Of a stretch of 64,000 bases of DNA, positions 1 through 11,082 are shown piece after piece. Below the pieces are notes generated by a model. That model did no database searches. It was not told the DNA's origin and saw only the letters and a list, made by a program, of their open reading frames with translations. This DNA comes from a gamma proteobacterium symbiont of Taylorina sp. (GTDB lineage Bacteria > Pseudomonadota > Gammaproteobacteria > GRL18): positions 181,264 to 245,263 of the forward strand of contig JAHXIV010000013.1 in the NCBI GenBank assembly GCA_025655455.1. The letters run 5' to 3'. Both the position numbers and the translations under genes were made by a program. Every line of letters starts with the position of its first letter. Positions within the stretch are counted from its first letter, which is position 1.

Positions 1-647
<647 letters not shown>

Positions 648-661
648 ATGAGTAATAGATT

Positions 662-955
662 ATGCACATAATTTTTAATTTGTTCTATTTTATATTTTTT
701 ATTCTCCTGGTCTTTGCTGCTATGTTTCTGGGAGGAGTATCAGGGACAGCAGGCACTTTTTATTTGATGATTGAGAAAGGCGATATGCAGCAAAATTTAA
801 TTGTCGCTATTTCCGGCTTATGCGTACTTTGGCTCATTATCATCATGTTAAGCAGTCATAATAAAAAGGTGATAAAACGTAATAAACTGCGTGCAAAAAA
901 ACAAGCCGAATCAATAGTTCAAAAAAATAAACAGGAAAAACAAACTCATGGCTGA
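662..955 (+). CDS. Small membrane protein of unknown function
   Basis: 97-aa ORF with two hydrophobic segments and a basic C-terminus, between hemB and aroE; overlaps the aroE start by 8 nt. Confidence 0.6.
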   Translation: MHIIFNLFYFIFFILLVFAAMFLGGVSGTAGTFYLMIEKGDMQQNLIVAISGLCVLWLIIIMLSSHNKKVIKRNKLRAKKQAESIVQKNKQEKQTHG

Positions 956-1823
956 TATTTTTGACTTTGACCAGCCTGATCGCTATGCAGTGATGGGCAA
1001 TCCTATTAACCATAGTAAGTCACCACAAATTCACACGGCATTTGCCCTGCAGACTCATCAAAATATTGAATATACTGCAATTCATGTCGATGTCGGTGGT
1101 TTTGCTCAGGCTGTTGCACATTTTCAGGGACATGGCGGCAAAGGACTTAATGTCACGGTACCCTTTAAACTGGATGCCTGGAAATTATCCAATACCCTCA
1201 GTGATCAGGCAAAAAGAGCGGGGGCTGTGAACACACTTATTCTTGAGAGTAATGGTTCCATCCATGGCGATAATACTGATGGTATCGGTCTGGTTAATGA
1301 TATCATTGAGCATCTGGGCTGGTCTATAACACAACAAAGAGTGTTAATACTGGGAGCCGGGGGTGCTTCACGCGGTGTAATTGGCCCCCTTTTGGATAAA
1401 AACCCTGCGGCACTATTTATTGCCAATCGAACTGCATCCAAAGCCAAACAACTGGCTGCTGATTTTTCTGCTATAGATGAGAACCATCAGTCAGAACATA
1501 GCAATATTGAAATCAATGCAGGCGGCTATAATGATCTGACTGGACAGACATTTGATCTTATTATCAATGCCACTGCAGCCAGTTTACAGGGTGAAGTACC
1601 CCCTCTTCCTGAGGGTTTGTTAAATTCATCCTGTTATTGTTATGATATGATGTATTCAAAGCAGGCCACCGCTTTTATGCTCTATGCAAAACAGCAGGGC
1701 GTAGTTCATATCGCCGACGGTCTGGGTATGCTGGTTGGTCAGGCTGCAGAGTCATTTAATCTCTGGCGCAATGTTAAACCAGAGGTTGCTAATGTGATAC
1801 AGACTATTCGTCAGTCTATGTAA
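948..1823 (+). CDS. aroE: Shikimate dehydrogenase (NADP+)
   Basis: YAVMGNPINHSKSPQIHTAFA, NVTVPFK, NTDGIGL, LGAGGASRGV, DGLGMLVGQAAESF motifs. Confidence 0.96.
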   Translation: MADIFDFDQPDRYAVMGNPINHSKSPQIHTAFALQTHQNIEYTAIHVDVGGFAQAVAHFQGHGGKGLNVTVPFKLDAWKLSNTLSDQAKRAGAVNTLILESNGSIHGDNTDGIGLVNDIIEHLGWSITQQRVLILGAGGASRGVIGPLLDKNPAALFIANRTASKAKQLAADFSAIDENHQSEHSNIEINAGGYNDLTGQTFDLIINATAASLQGEVPPLPEGLLNSSCYCYDMMYSKQATAFMLYAKQQGVVHIADGLGMLVGQAAESFNLWRNVKPEVANVIQTIRQSM

Positions 1824-1850
1824 CTTTTTATTATTTAATCTTTTTCTATA

Positions 1851-3134
1851 TTGGACACTATGGCCACAAAAAAAATTTCAATTGATGATCTGAAAAAAGG
1901 GATGTTTATCCATGAGATTGATATTTCATGGATAAAGAGTCCTTTTTTACGTCACAGACGCAAAATTAATACCCAAAACGATATTCTTTTACTAAAAAAG
2001 GCTGGAGTAAAAGAATTAGTCATTGATTTGTCTCGTAGCGATATTATTCAACAGAAACCAGTCAAAAAAGAAGCTGCAGTAACGGCCAAGCAAGAAAGTG
2101 GACAGGAAAAACAAACAGTTCAGGATTCTGCAATAGAACTCTCTGCTACAACTCCCGATCAAAGCAATATAAAGAAAAAAATTAAGCTAAAAGATGAACT
2201 CAAAGTTGCTAAAGTACTGCAGGGAAAAATTAGCAAGCTTGTTAATCAACTGGGCGCTTCAATTCAAAAGGGGATCCCTCCCTCAGTTAAACAAATCACT
2301 CCTATTCTCAATGAAACTCGTGAAAGTCTACAGCGCAACGATCAGGCACTGCTGACTATGCTGCATTTATATCGTCAGGATATAAAACTTAGTGATCACG
2401 GCTTTGGTGTTTTTGCTGTTGTCCTGCCTCTGGCTATGCGCATGAATTGTTCTGAAGAAGAAATCAATGAACTGGGATTAGCTGCGCTGCTTCATGATAC
2501 CGGCTGGTCACGTTTACCCATGCACCTGCTCGGTAAAACAACTCGATACACACCCTCTGAATTAAAATTAATCAGACAACATCCTGCTATTGTAGAAAGT
2601 GTATTAAACAAAAGTCAGGAGTTTTCTGATCATGTCAAAAAACTGGTAAAACAACATCATGAACTCATTGATGGCAGCGGCTATCCTGACAAACTCAAAA
2701 AAAATAGTATTTACAAACTCGTTGAAATTTTTCAGGTGGCCGATTTTTACGATGAACATATTCACGGTTTAACTGATAAACCGGGTATGTTACCAGTCAA
2801 TGCACTTAAATTATTATACCAGGCTGCTAAAAAAAACCGTTATAATGAATTTGTTGTCAGTGAATTAATTCATGTAATGGGTATTTATCCTGTCACCAGT
2901 GCCGTTCAGCTCAATACTGGTGAAAAAGCAATTGTAGAAGAAATAGACAAGGATAATCCTCTATTACCCAGGCTGAAAATTATTTACGAAGCCGATGGAC
3001 AGGTATGTGCATCAGATAAATTTTTGAATATGGCTGAACAGGATAGTAATAATATTCGTTCCATAACCAATGTCATTGAACCTCTTGATGAAAAGGAAGA
3101 CCCACTGGGCTTACTACAGGTTGTTAATGTATAA
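1851..3134 (+). CDS. HD-GYP domain c-di-GMP phosphodiesterase with N-terminal DUF3391-like domain
   Basis: ISIDDLKKGMFIHEID N-terminus; LLHDTGWSRLP and QHHELIDGSGYPDKL (HD and GYP signatures). Confidence 0.88.
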   Translation: MDTMATKKISIDDLKKGMFIHEIDISWIKSPFLRHRRKINTQNDILLLKKAGVKELVIDLSRSDIIQQKPVKKEAAVTAKQESGQEKQTVQDSAIELSATTPDQSNIKKKIKLKDELKVAKVLQGKISKLVNQLGASIQKGIPPSVKQITPILNETRESLQRNDQALLTMLHLYRQDIKLSDHGFGVFAVVLPLAMRMNCSEEEINELGLAALLHDTGWSRLPMHLLGKTTRYTPSELKLIRQHPAIVESVLNKSQEFSDHVKKLVKQHHELIDGSGYPDKLKKNSIYKLVEIFQVADFYDEHIHGLTDKPGMLPVNALKLLYQAAKKNRYNEFVVSELIHVMGIYPVTSAVQLNTGEKAIVEEIDKDNPLLPRLKIIYEADGQVCASDKFLNMAEQDSNNIRSITNVIEPLDEKEDPLGLLQVVNV

Positions 3135-5010
3135 GACTTCAATAGCAAACCAAACCGCCTTTAAGCTCTATCAGAAATTGTCTGATGGTGTTATCCACAT
3201 TGATACACAGCGCAAGATTATCGCCTTAAATCCAGCCGCTGAAAAAATACTAAAATGGCAGCAAGCAGATATTCTTGGCCGCAATGCCCATACCACACTG
3301 TGTGCACTGGAAGGACGTTATCAACACACGGCTGAAAATTGTCCGCTGGAAAATAATAACGGACAAGGACAAGAGCAGGAACAACAAACCCAGGAGTATA
3401 TCTGGCTTGATAAAGAAGGGGTTTATATACAAATTGATGCAAAAAGAATAGCGCTGGATGCAAACAATCAAGGCGGGAATATTCTCTTATTCCGTGACTG
3501 CACTGAATCGGGTTATAGCGAGAGTGAAATAAAACGCCTCTCTCTTTTTGCAGAATTGAATCCAGCACCTATTTTACAATTAGATGAAGACGTTATTATT
3601 CACTACGCAAATCCAGCCATGACAGAAGTGATGATTGAATCCGGCTTTGATGAGATGGGTAGACCTAATATTTTACCTGATAATATTGAAGCCTTATTAA
3701 AACGCTGCATTCATCATAATGAAACCATTGAAGCCATAGAAAGTGAGTCGGCAGGAAAATGGTATTTGTGGAATCTACATCCCTTTGAACAACATACACA
3801 TACGCTTGTTCAGGCCTATGCTATTGATATTACAGAACGTAAAAAATATGAACAGAAGTTAAAACAATTAAAAGAATTAGCAGAAACTCATAATGAGCAA
3901 AAAAGCAGCTTTGTTGCCAATATGAGCCATGAACTCAGGACACCCATGAGCGGTGTTATTGGTTTAAGTGATTTACTACTGGACACACCTTTAAATAATG
4001 AGCAGAAAGATTTTGTCCATAAAATTCATTCATCTGCCACCTCTCTGCTCTTTATCATTAATGACATTCTTGATATTTCCAAAATAGAATCCGGCAAGTT
4101 GGGCATCGATCCCATCCAGTTCAATTTTCATGAACTCATTGCTGATATCATTGATCTCATGCAGCACAAGGCAAAAGAAAAAAAGATTGCACTAAGTTAT
4201 CATATTGATAAGAAAATGCCCCGCTTAATCATTGCTGACAACACTCGAATTCGACAAATCCTACTCAACTTTATCAGCAACTCAATCAAATTTACCAGCC
4301 GGGGTTCAGTACTGCTTGATATTCTGTGTCATGATATCACTGAGCAATCCGCTGTCTTCAGCATTCAGGTTAAAGATACAGGCATCGGGATCCCTGAACA
4401 TAAAATTGATACTGTTTTTGAAAAATTTAACCAGGCTGATTCATCAACCTCCAGAAATTATGGTGGCACAGGGCTGGGACTTTCTATCAGCAAAGAGCTG
4501 GCACATTTAATGGGTGGTGAAATAGGCCTGAATAGCATCGTAGGCGAAGGTTCAACTTTCTGGGTCAAATTTAGTTTCCCCATCGGGAATGATCCCGTTA
4601 AGCTTAGCAAAAAGACCATTGAACAAAATGACAAGCTGCAATTGCATATTCTCCTGGCAGAAGATAATAAAGTGAATCAGATTGTGGCAAAAAAATTACT
4701 GGAAAAATCAGGCTGTACTGTTGATATTGCAGAAAATGGTCAATTAGCCATCGATGCATGGCAGAATAAACACTATGATGCCATTTTTATGGACTGCCAA
4801 ATGCCTGTCATAGATGGTTATGAAGCGACAAAAATCATAAGAGAGAAGGAAAGTGCAACCCATACACACATTCCAATTATTGCACTCACCGCCAATGCAA
4901 TGGATGGTGAAAAGGAGATTTGTTTTGCGTCAGGAATGGATCAATACTTAACCAAACCAATTGATACCAGGCTACTACAACAAACTTTGCAGAACATTTC
5001 TGTAAAATAG
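3127..5010 (+). CDS. PAS-containing hybrid sensor histidine kinase / response regulator
   Basis: SFVANMSHELRTPMSG H-box, N/G boxes, C-terminal REC (HILLAEDNKVNQ...MDCQMPVIDG...KPID). Start ATG 3127 overlaps the upstream stop by 8 nt. Confidence 0.9.
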   Translation: MYKTSIANQTAFKLYQKLSDGVIHIDTQRKIIALNPAAEKILKWQQADILGRNAHTTLCALEGRYQHTAENCPLENNNGQGQEQEQQTQEYIWLDKEGVYIQIDAKRIALDANNQGGNILLFRDCTESGYSESEIKRLSLFAELNPAPILQLDEDVIIHYANPAMTEVMIESGFDEMGRPNILPDNIEALLKRCIHHNETIEAIESESAGKWYLWNLHPFEQHTHTLVQAYAIDITERKKYEQKLKQLKELAETHNEQKSSFVANMSHELRTPMSGVIGLSDLLLDTPLNNEQKDFVHKIHSSATSLLFIINDILDISKIESGKLGIDPIQFNFHELIADIIDLMQHKAKEKKIALSYHIDKKMPRLIIADNTRIRQILLNFISNSIKFTSRGSVLLDILCHDITEQSAVFSIQVKDTGIGIPEHKIDTVFEKFNQADSSTSRNYGGTGLGLSISKELAHLMGGEIGLNSIVGEGSTFWVKFSFPIGNDPVKLSKKTIEQNDKLQLHILLAEDNKVNQIVAKKLLEKSGCTVDIAENGQLAIDAWQNKHYDAIFMDCQMPVIDGYEATKIIREKESATHTHIPIIALTANAMDGEKEICFASGMDQYLTKPIDTRLLQQTLQNISVK

Positions 5011-5310
5011 GGCAATTATCAGGCGATGCCATTAGATAATAATCCACTCATATAATAAGTTTAACTTTGGATCAAAAAATGCGGTATCAGCTTTTACATT
5101 GGGAATTATTTTAGCCGCCATAGTAATCACCCTGTATCAGGCAGTATATACACAATTACTCTTATACGTTATATTATCTTATATCTAAAATAGTCTCTAA
5201 TTAATTATTTTTAATAAGAACATTATAAAAAAACAGACCTCTATCACATTTTTATTGTTTATTTTCTTGCGTAAAATTTAGCATAATAATTTGAAAAAAA
5301 GAAGCAATCT

Positions 5311-7083
5311 ATGCCTCAAAATTCATCTCTAAGACAATACTTTTTTATTCTTTTAATTATAATTTCCCTGTTAATTTCATTATTTCATCCCACTAAATTC
5401 TGGGATAACCGCTTACTGGATTTTCAGTTTAAGCTGCTGCGCAGCAATAACACTATTACTCTCAAGCAGGATGTGGTTTTAATTGGCATTGATGAACAAA
5501 GTTATCAGCAGTTTAAAGAACCCTTCGCACTCTGGCATGAACATTTAGGTCATACACTCAAAGCACTGACACAGGCAGAACCGGCTGTTTTCGGCATGGA
5601 TTTAAGTATGCCGGATCGCTCTTTTAATCCTATTTTACCAGGCCAGGATCAAAAACTGCTCAGCAGTATGCTAATGTTTAAAAAAACCGCCCCTCTGGTG
5701 ATTGGTTTAACGGTAAATCAGGATGGCAGTACGCGAAAAATTTATCCCCCCTACTTATCAGTTGCGGGTAAAAAGGGGGTCGGCTATGTGCTATGGAAAC
5801 TGGGTGATGATAGAGTCGTAAGAAGATTTACACCAAAGATCAAACAAAGCCAGCAGCAGGTTTTTACATTATCCGGACAAATGTCTGATAGCCTGGGCAT
5901 CCAATCCATCCCATCCGGCTTAATTAACTATGCCGTGGGTACAGCAATCAACTATATTTCAATACAACAGGTTATCCAGTGGTATCAGCAGGGGAATATT
6001 CAACGCCTGCAGGAAGAATTTAAACATAAGGTTGTGCTTCTGGGTTCAGTATTACCTTTTGAAGACCGGCATTATCAGCCTGTTAATCTGGCCGCATGGG
6101 AAACAGAGAATAATAATTTTGTACCGGGTGTTTTATTACATATACAGGCACTGAGAAACATACTCAATAATAATTTTGTTCAGGAGGTTTCATGGCTCTG
6201 GATATTAGTGTTGAACCTTTGTCTTACTCTACTCTGGTGGTTTAAAACTAATCCGCTTAAATTAGTCTTGCTCAGTCTGTTCTTAACAGGAAGTCTGCTG
6301 CTCAGCCAGTATTATTTATTACCTCAGCTGATTTATATCCCTGTATTATCCAGCATAGCAATCACACTGATAGCATTATTCGGCAGACAATTACTGGAAA
6401 TGTTCTTTATGGCAAAAGAACGGCAGAGATTACGCAATGCCTTTGGCGGTTATGTCAGCCCAGATGTCCTCAGTGATATTCTTAATGGCGAGCTGCAGCC
6501 CGGCATTCATGGAAAAAAGCAACAGGTTTGTATGCTCTTTTCAGATATTCGCAACTTCACCGGTATCAGCGAAAAAATGCAGCCTGAGGATATTATTAAA
6601 TTTTTGAATATTTATCTGGAAGCTATGACAGAAGCCATCCAGAATAATGAAGGGACGATTGATAAGTTTATGGGTGATGGAATTATGGCCTTTTTTGGTG
6701 CGCCTAAAATTCTCAAAAATCCTGCCGCCAATGCCTTTGCAGCAGCACAGGATAAATTAAAAAAATTACAGCTGGTGAATCAGGAGTTTTCACATAAAGA
6801 TATGCCTGAACTTAAAATTGGCATTGGCCTGCATTTAGGTGATGCCGTCATCGGTAATATTGGATCTGAAAAGAGAAATGAATATACTGCAATAGGGGAT
6901 GTGGTGAATACTGCCAGCCGTCTGGAAGGCTTAACTAAACAGGCAGGCTATCCTATTGTTGTTTCTGAAGATGTCATAAAAGCACTACCGAATACTGTAG
7001 AATTTGATAATCTGGGTGAAATGCCTGTTAAAGGCAGATCACCTGTCCCGGTATTCGGCTGGCCTGCAAAAAATAAATTATAG
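5311..7083 (+). CDS. CHASE2-domain adenylate/guanylate cyclase
   Basis: N-terminal TM + CHASE2-like region (FQFKLLRSNNTITLKQDVVLIGIDEQSYQ), three TMs, class III cyclase CMLFSDIRNFTGISE...DKFMGDGIMAFFGAP...GDVVNTASRLEGL. Confidence 0.9.
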   Translation: MPQNSSLRQYFFILLIIISLLISLFHPTKFWDNRLLDFQFKLLRSNNTITLKQDVVLIGIDEQSYQQFKEPFALWHEHLGHTLKALTQAEPAVFGMDLSMPDRSFNPILPGQDQKLLSSMLMFKKTAPLVIGLTVNQDGSTRKIYPPYLSVAGKKGVGYVLWKLGDDRVVRRFTPKIKQSQQQVFTLSGQMSDSLGIQSIPSGLINYAVGTAINYISIQQVIQWYQQGNIQRLQEEFKHKVVLLGSVLPFEDRHYQPVNLAAWETENNNFVPGVLLHIQALRNILNNNFVQEVSWLWILVLNLCLTLLWWFKTNPLKLVLLSLFLTGSLLLSQYYLLPQLIYIPVLSSIAITLIALFGRQLLEMFFMAKERQRLRNAFGGYVSPDVLSDILNGELQPGIHGKKQQVCMLFSDIRNFTGISEKMQPEDIIKFLNIYLEAMTEAIQNNEGTIDKFMGDGIMAFFGAPKILKNPAANAFAAAQDKLKKLQLVNQEFSHKDMPELKIGIGLHLGDAVIGNIGSEKRNEYTAIGDVVNTASRLEGLTKQAGYPIVVSEDVIKALPNTVEFDNLGEMPVKGRSPVPVFGWPAKNKL

Positions 7084-7155
7084 ACAGCAACACTCATTGA
7101 AGCTATTATCTTAGAAAACATATTAATAGTTCAAATTCCGGGCATTGGAGACAAT

Positions 7156-7983
7156 ATGAAAAAAATAATACAACTCTGTTTTTTCCTAATCATTAACAGT
7201 TTTATTACCACTGCTTTTGCATCACCTGCTGCAATGGTGACTGATAAACAGGGAAAGGTTGATATAGCAGGTAGTGAACTGCCTCTATTTTTAGAGCTGG
7301 AAACAGGGACTTTACTAAAAATGTCTGCTCAGTCCAAAATGACTCTGGTTTACCTTGATTCCGGCAAAGAATATTCCCTGCAGGGTCCCTTATCAGTGAC
7401 TATCGGCAAGGACTCTCCCTCTGCTGATCAAAAAACGATTAAAGCCTCCAACGAGTTATATTCTACTGCCATTATTGCTTCGACATCTGATTACAGCCAG
7501 GCGGCGATTGTCATGAGAGCCGCTGGTGATCAAGTGAATATATTACAAATTATTCAACCCAGAAACACTAAATTATTGAATAAAAAACCTGAGTTATCCT
7601 GGCAGTCTCTAGGCAAGGGCTATACTTATCGCGTTGAGGTCTTATCCGCAGATGGGGATTCACTTTATTTGACAGAGACCCAGTCTGATTCCGTACAAAT
7701 TCCCAAAACAATTAATTTGCCAGAAAATGATCTGATTAGCTGGGAAATAGAAGCCACCCGAGGCACTAGAACTCATTACAATTCAGCAGATTTTATTATT
7801 GCTGACGATAAAACAGCACAGAGAATAAAAAAAGCCGCCCCTAAAAAAGAAAGTTTTTCACAACTGGCATTCTATGCCGGAATGCTGGAAAAAAATGGCT
7901 TTAACCAGGATGCAAGAAAGTACTGGCTGAAACTCAATCGACTCAGACCCGGAAATGATGAAATTCAAAAGAAGATCAAATAA
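7156..7983 (+). CDS. Secreted FecR-like domain protein
   Basis: Signal peptide; weak FecR-like pattern (LETGTLLKMSAQSKMTLVYLDSGKEYSLQGP); next to a CHASE2 cyclase. Confidence 0.55.
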   Translation: MKKIIQLCFFLIINSFITTAFASPAAMVTDKQGKVDIAGSELPLFLELETGTLLKMSAQSKMTLVYLDSGKEYSLQGPLSVTIGKDSPSADQKTIKASNELYSTAIIASTSDYSQAAIVMRAAGDQVNILQIIQPRNTKLLNKKPELSWQSLGKGYTYRVEVLSADGDSLYLTETQSDSVQIPKTINLPENDLISWEIEATRGTRTHYNSADFIIADDKTAQRIKKAAPKKESFSQLAFYAGMLEKNGFNQDARKYWLKLNRLRPGNDEIQKKIK

Positions 7984-8008
7984 TACCATTTAGATTATTT
8001 TGCAAAGC

Positions 8009-8398
8009 CTATACCGGAAGGGTCATGACATCTTCAAAGGCTAATAAACGCTTGTTTTTGTCAATACAGATTAATTCAATCACACCAGTGATGGCTGGCT
8101 TTGCCGCACCTTCTTTCCAAATATCCTGATGTAAAATAGCACGAAACTGACTGTCCATTTTAAAAGTGGTGCGTACATCCAGCTTATCTCCAAATTCAGC
8201 GCTATCTGTATATTTTACATTTACTGAATAAACGGCAAATCCAATGCCTTTTTCATTCCATAACCTGACCAGTAGATCGGTGCCCAGTAATGCCTCGCGA
8301 GCACGTTCAAAATATTTGAGGTAATTGGCATAGTAAACCACCCCTGAATGATCAGTATCTTCGTAATAAACCTGTACAGGAAAGTGGTGGCATTGCAT
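8009..8398 (-). CDS. YbgC-like acyl-CoA thioesterase
   Basis: VYYEDTDHSGVVYYANYLKYFERARE hotdog-fold signature. Confidence 0.92.
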   Translation of the reverse strand: MQCHHFPVQVYYEDTDHSGVVYYANYLKYFERAREALLGTDLLVRLWNEKGIGFAVYSVNVKYTDSAEFGDKLDVRTTFKMDSQFRAILHQDIWKEGAAKPAITGVIELICIDKNKRLLAFEDVMTLPV

Positions 8399-8427
8399 TT
8401 ATCAGCCCCTTTTAAAGGTAATGGGGT

Positions 8428-8958
8428 TTAAGATAGATAATCATTTTTTAATTTAACATAATGATCCGCAGAGTATTGCAGGCCATCAATTTCCTCATCA
8501 CTTAAGGCGCGTGCTCTTTTAGCCGGACTGCCCACATACAGATAACCACTTTCCAGCCGCTTACCAGGAGAGACCAGAGCACCTGCCGCCAGAAAGACAT
8601 TCTTTTCCAGATGCACCCCATCCAAAATAATCGCCCCCATCCCAATCAGGCAGTTATCTTCAATGGTACAGCCATGCAGAATCACATTATGACCTACAGT
8701 CACCTGCTCACCAATAATCAGTGGATATCCACCCGGATGCTTCTCTGCATGATCATGCGTCACATGCAGAACACTGCCATCCTGAACATTACTATGCGCA
8801 CCAATCTTTATCCAGTTCACATCACCACGAATCGTCGTATTAGGCCAGATTGAACAATTATCCCCAATCTCCACCTGCCCAATCACCTGAGCCGACACAT
8901 CCACAAATACATCCTTACCAATTTTAGGACTAAACTCTTTATAATTTCTAATACCCAT
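8428..8958 (-). CDS. Gamma-carbonic anhydrase-like hexapeptide-repeat protein (YrdA family)
   Basis: Left-handed beta-helix hexapeptide pattern (DVSAQVIGQVEIGDNCSIWPNTTIRGDVNWIKIG...GHNVILHGC). The ORF track extends upstream to 9024; MGIRNYKEFSPKIG is the probable start. Confidence 0.88.
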   Translation of the reverse strand: MGIRNYKEFSPKIGKDVFVDVSAQVIGQVEIGDNCSIWPNTTIRGDVNWIKIGAHSNVQDGSVLHVTHDHAEKHPGGYPLIIGEQVTVGHNVILHGCTIEDNCLIGMGAIILDGVHLEKNVFLAAGALVSPGKRLESGYLYVGSPAKRARALSDEEIDGLQYSADHYVKLKNDYLS

Positions 8959-9035
8959 TGTCTCACTCAATAAATTGTTTGTGTGTAAAAAACCGTGACT
9001 GATGAGGTGCTTAACCAAAACCATTTGCCGAACGC

Positions 9036-10388
9036 CTATCTCATTGTTACCAGTTCCTCAGCACTGCAAGGATGAATGGCCACGGTATTATCAAAATCTT
9101 CCTTGGTCGCACCCATTTTAATCGCCACAGCAAAACCCTGCATCATCTCATCACAACCGGGACCAATGATATGACAGCCAATAATTTTTTCTTTAGCCCC
9201 CACACAAACCAGTTTCATTGCAGTCGGCACCTTATGTTCAGTAAAGGCATGAGACATGGGGGTAAAACAGGTACTATAAACTTTCACTGATTCACCATGG
9301 GTTTTACGTGCCTCTTTCTCACTCAGACCAATGGTGGCAATCGGAGGATGGCTGAAGACCACTGTAGCAATGTTATTATAATCCAGCTTACGATCCGGCA
9401 TATTATTAAACAGTCGATCAGATAAACGCCGTGCAGCGGCAATGGCAACGGGAGTCAGTGCGGCCTTGCCATTCACATCTCCCAATGAATATATACCCTT
9501 GATATTAGTTTCTTCATATTCATCACTGGGGATAAAACCGCGCTCGTCCGTACTGACACCTGCTGCCTGAAGGTTCAAATCAGCCGTATTCGGTGTTCGG
9601 CCAATAGCCCATACCAAAGCATCCACATTATTGACCTGTTGATTATTACTGCAATGCATGGTCAGCCTGTCTTGCGCATCTTTTTCCACCTTCTCAACTT
9701 CAGTGGTGGTGAGCAAAACAATATTAGGATCATCCTGAATCACTTTGGCCAGAGTACCATTGAGTATAGAATCAAAATTGCCCAATACATGACCCTTGCG
9801 GATTAATAAAGTCACCTGACTGCCCAGACTGCTCATCAGGCCGGCAAGTTCAACGGCAATATATCCAGAACCCACAATAGCGATATGTTCAGGCTGTTCT
9901 TTTAAAGCAAAAAATCCATCTGAGGTCAGTCCCAGTTCAGCCCCTTCAATATCAGGTATGACAGGGTATCCACCTGGAGCAACCACAATATGATCGGCGC
10001 TGTACTGTTCACCATTTACCTCCAGTGTATTGGCATCAACAAAACTGGCTTTACCTTCAATATAATCTATATCTGAATCTTTCAGATAATTACCATACCA
10101 GTTAATAATCCCTGAAATATAGCCTTCACGCTGATCTATCAGCTTACTCCAGTCCAGGCCATTATTAGTCACATCAAAGCCATAATCACGCGCATCTGCC
10201 ATGCCATGAGCCAGATTAGCAGCATTCCACATTACTTTTTTGGGCACACAACCAATATTGACACAGGTGCCGCCCACTTTACTACTTTCAATAACCGCAC
10301 ATTTTTTTCCATATTGAGCCGCACGTTCTGCCGCTGAAAGTCCACCACTACCAGCACCAATAGAAATTAAATCATAATGTTTTAACAT
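9036..10388 (-). CDS. gor: Glutathione-disulfide reductase
   Basis: [30 protein letters not shown] redox disulfide, C-terminal [12 protein letters not shown]. Confidence 0.93.
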   Translation of the reverse strand: MLKHYDLISIGAGSGGLSAAERAAQYGKKCAVIESSKVGGTCVNIGCVPKKVMWNAANLAHGMADARDYGFDVTNNGLDWSKLIDQREGYISGIINWYGNYLKDSDIDYIEGKASFVDANTLEVNGEQYSADHIVVAPGGYPVIPDIEGAELGLTSDGFFALKEQPEHIAIVGSGYIAVELAGLMSSLGSQVTLLIRKGHVLGNFDSILNGTLAKVIQDDPNIVLLTTTEVEKVEKDAQDRLTMHCSNNQQVNNVDALVWAIGRTPNTADLNLQAAGVSTDERGFIPSDEYEETNIKGIYSLGDVNGKAALTPVAIAAARRLSDRLFNNMPDRKLDYNNIATVVFSHPPIATIGLSEKEARKTHGESVKVYSTCFTPMSHAFTEHKVPTAMKLVCVGAKEKIIGCHIIGPGCDEMMQGFAVAIKMGATKEDFDNTVAIHPCSAEELVTMR

Positions 10389-10504
10389 AAAAGAATACCC
10401 GAAAGATTGTGTTTGTTTAATTGTATTTTCTAGGTTTAAGAAAATATTTAAATAATTATCCGATAAAGTGGTGATAAATGCTATTATTATTCACTCACTG
10501 AATA

Positions 10505-11044
10505 GTGGAACCCACAAATTTGATGATTGATAAAAAATTACTGCAGATTATAAAAACCACCTTCCGGTTAAACTGGAAAGGTGTACATGGCTTATCTCAC
10601 TGGGCCAGGGTACGGGTCAATGGCTTGCTTATCGCTCAACAAAATGGCGCCAATCAACGGGTCATCGAGTTGTTTGCCTTTCTACACGATGTAAAACGGG
10701 AAGCAGAATTCAATGATCCTGAACATGGTGAGCGGGCTGCCCGATTTATTGAGAATTTATCCAATGATCTGCTTGCTATTAATGATCAGGAAAAACAATT
10801 ATTATGCTATGCCTGCGAATATCATAGCAAGGGGCTGGTTGAAGGAGATTTAACCGTCAGAAGCTGCTGGGATGCGGATCGACTTGATTTAGGAAGGGGT
10901 GGACAACGACCTGACACAAAAAAATTATGTACTGATATTGCAAAGCGGGCTTCATTTTTTGAAAAAGCTTATCAACGAGCCATTTATCAGCATATATCTA
11001 AATCCGTACCAGCCACAGTACAAACATGGAAACCTGCGCTTTAA
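10505..11044 (+). CDS. HD-domain hydrolase
   Basis: HGLSHWARV, AFLHDVKRE, EYHSKG, DADRLDLGR. Confidence 0.75.
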   Translation: MEPTNLMIDKKLLQIIKTTFRLNWKGVHGLSHWARVRVNGLLIAQQNGANQRVIELFAFLHDVKREAEFNDPEHGERAARFIENLSNDLLAINDQEKQLLCYACEYHSKGLVEGDLTVRSCWDADRLDLGRGGQRPDTKKLCTDIAKRASFFEKAYQRAIYQHISKSVPATVQTWKPAL

Positions 11045-11082
11045 AGAAATATCATTTTATAAAAAAGAATACAGGAAATTAA

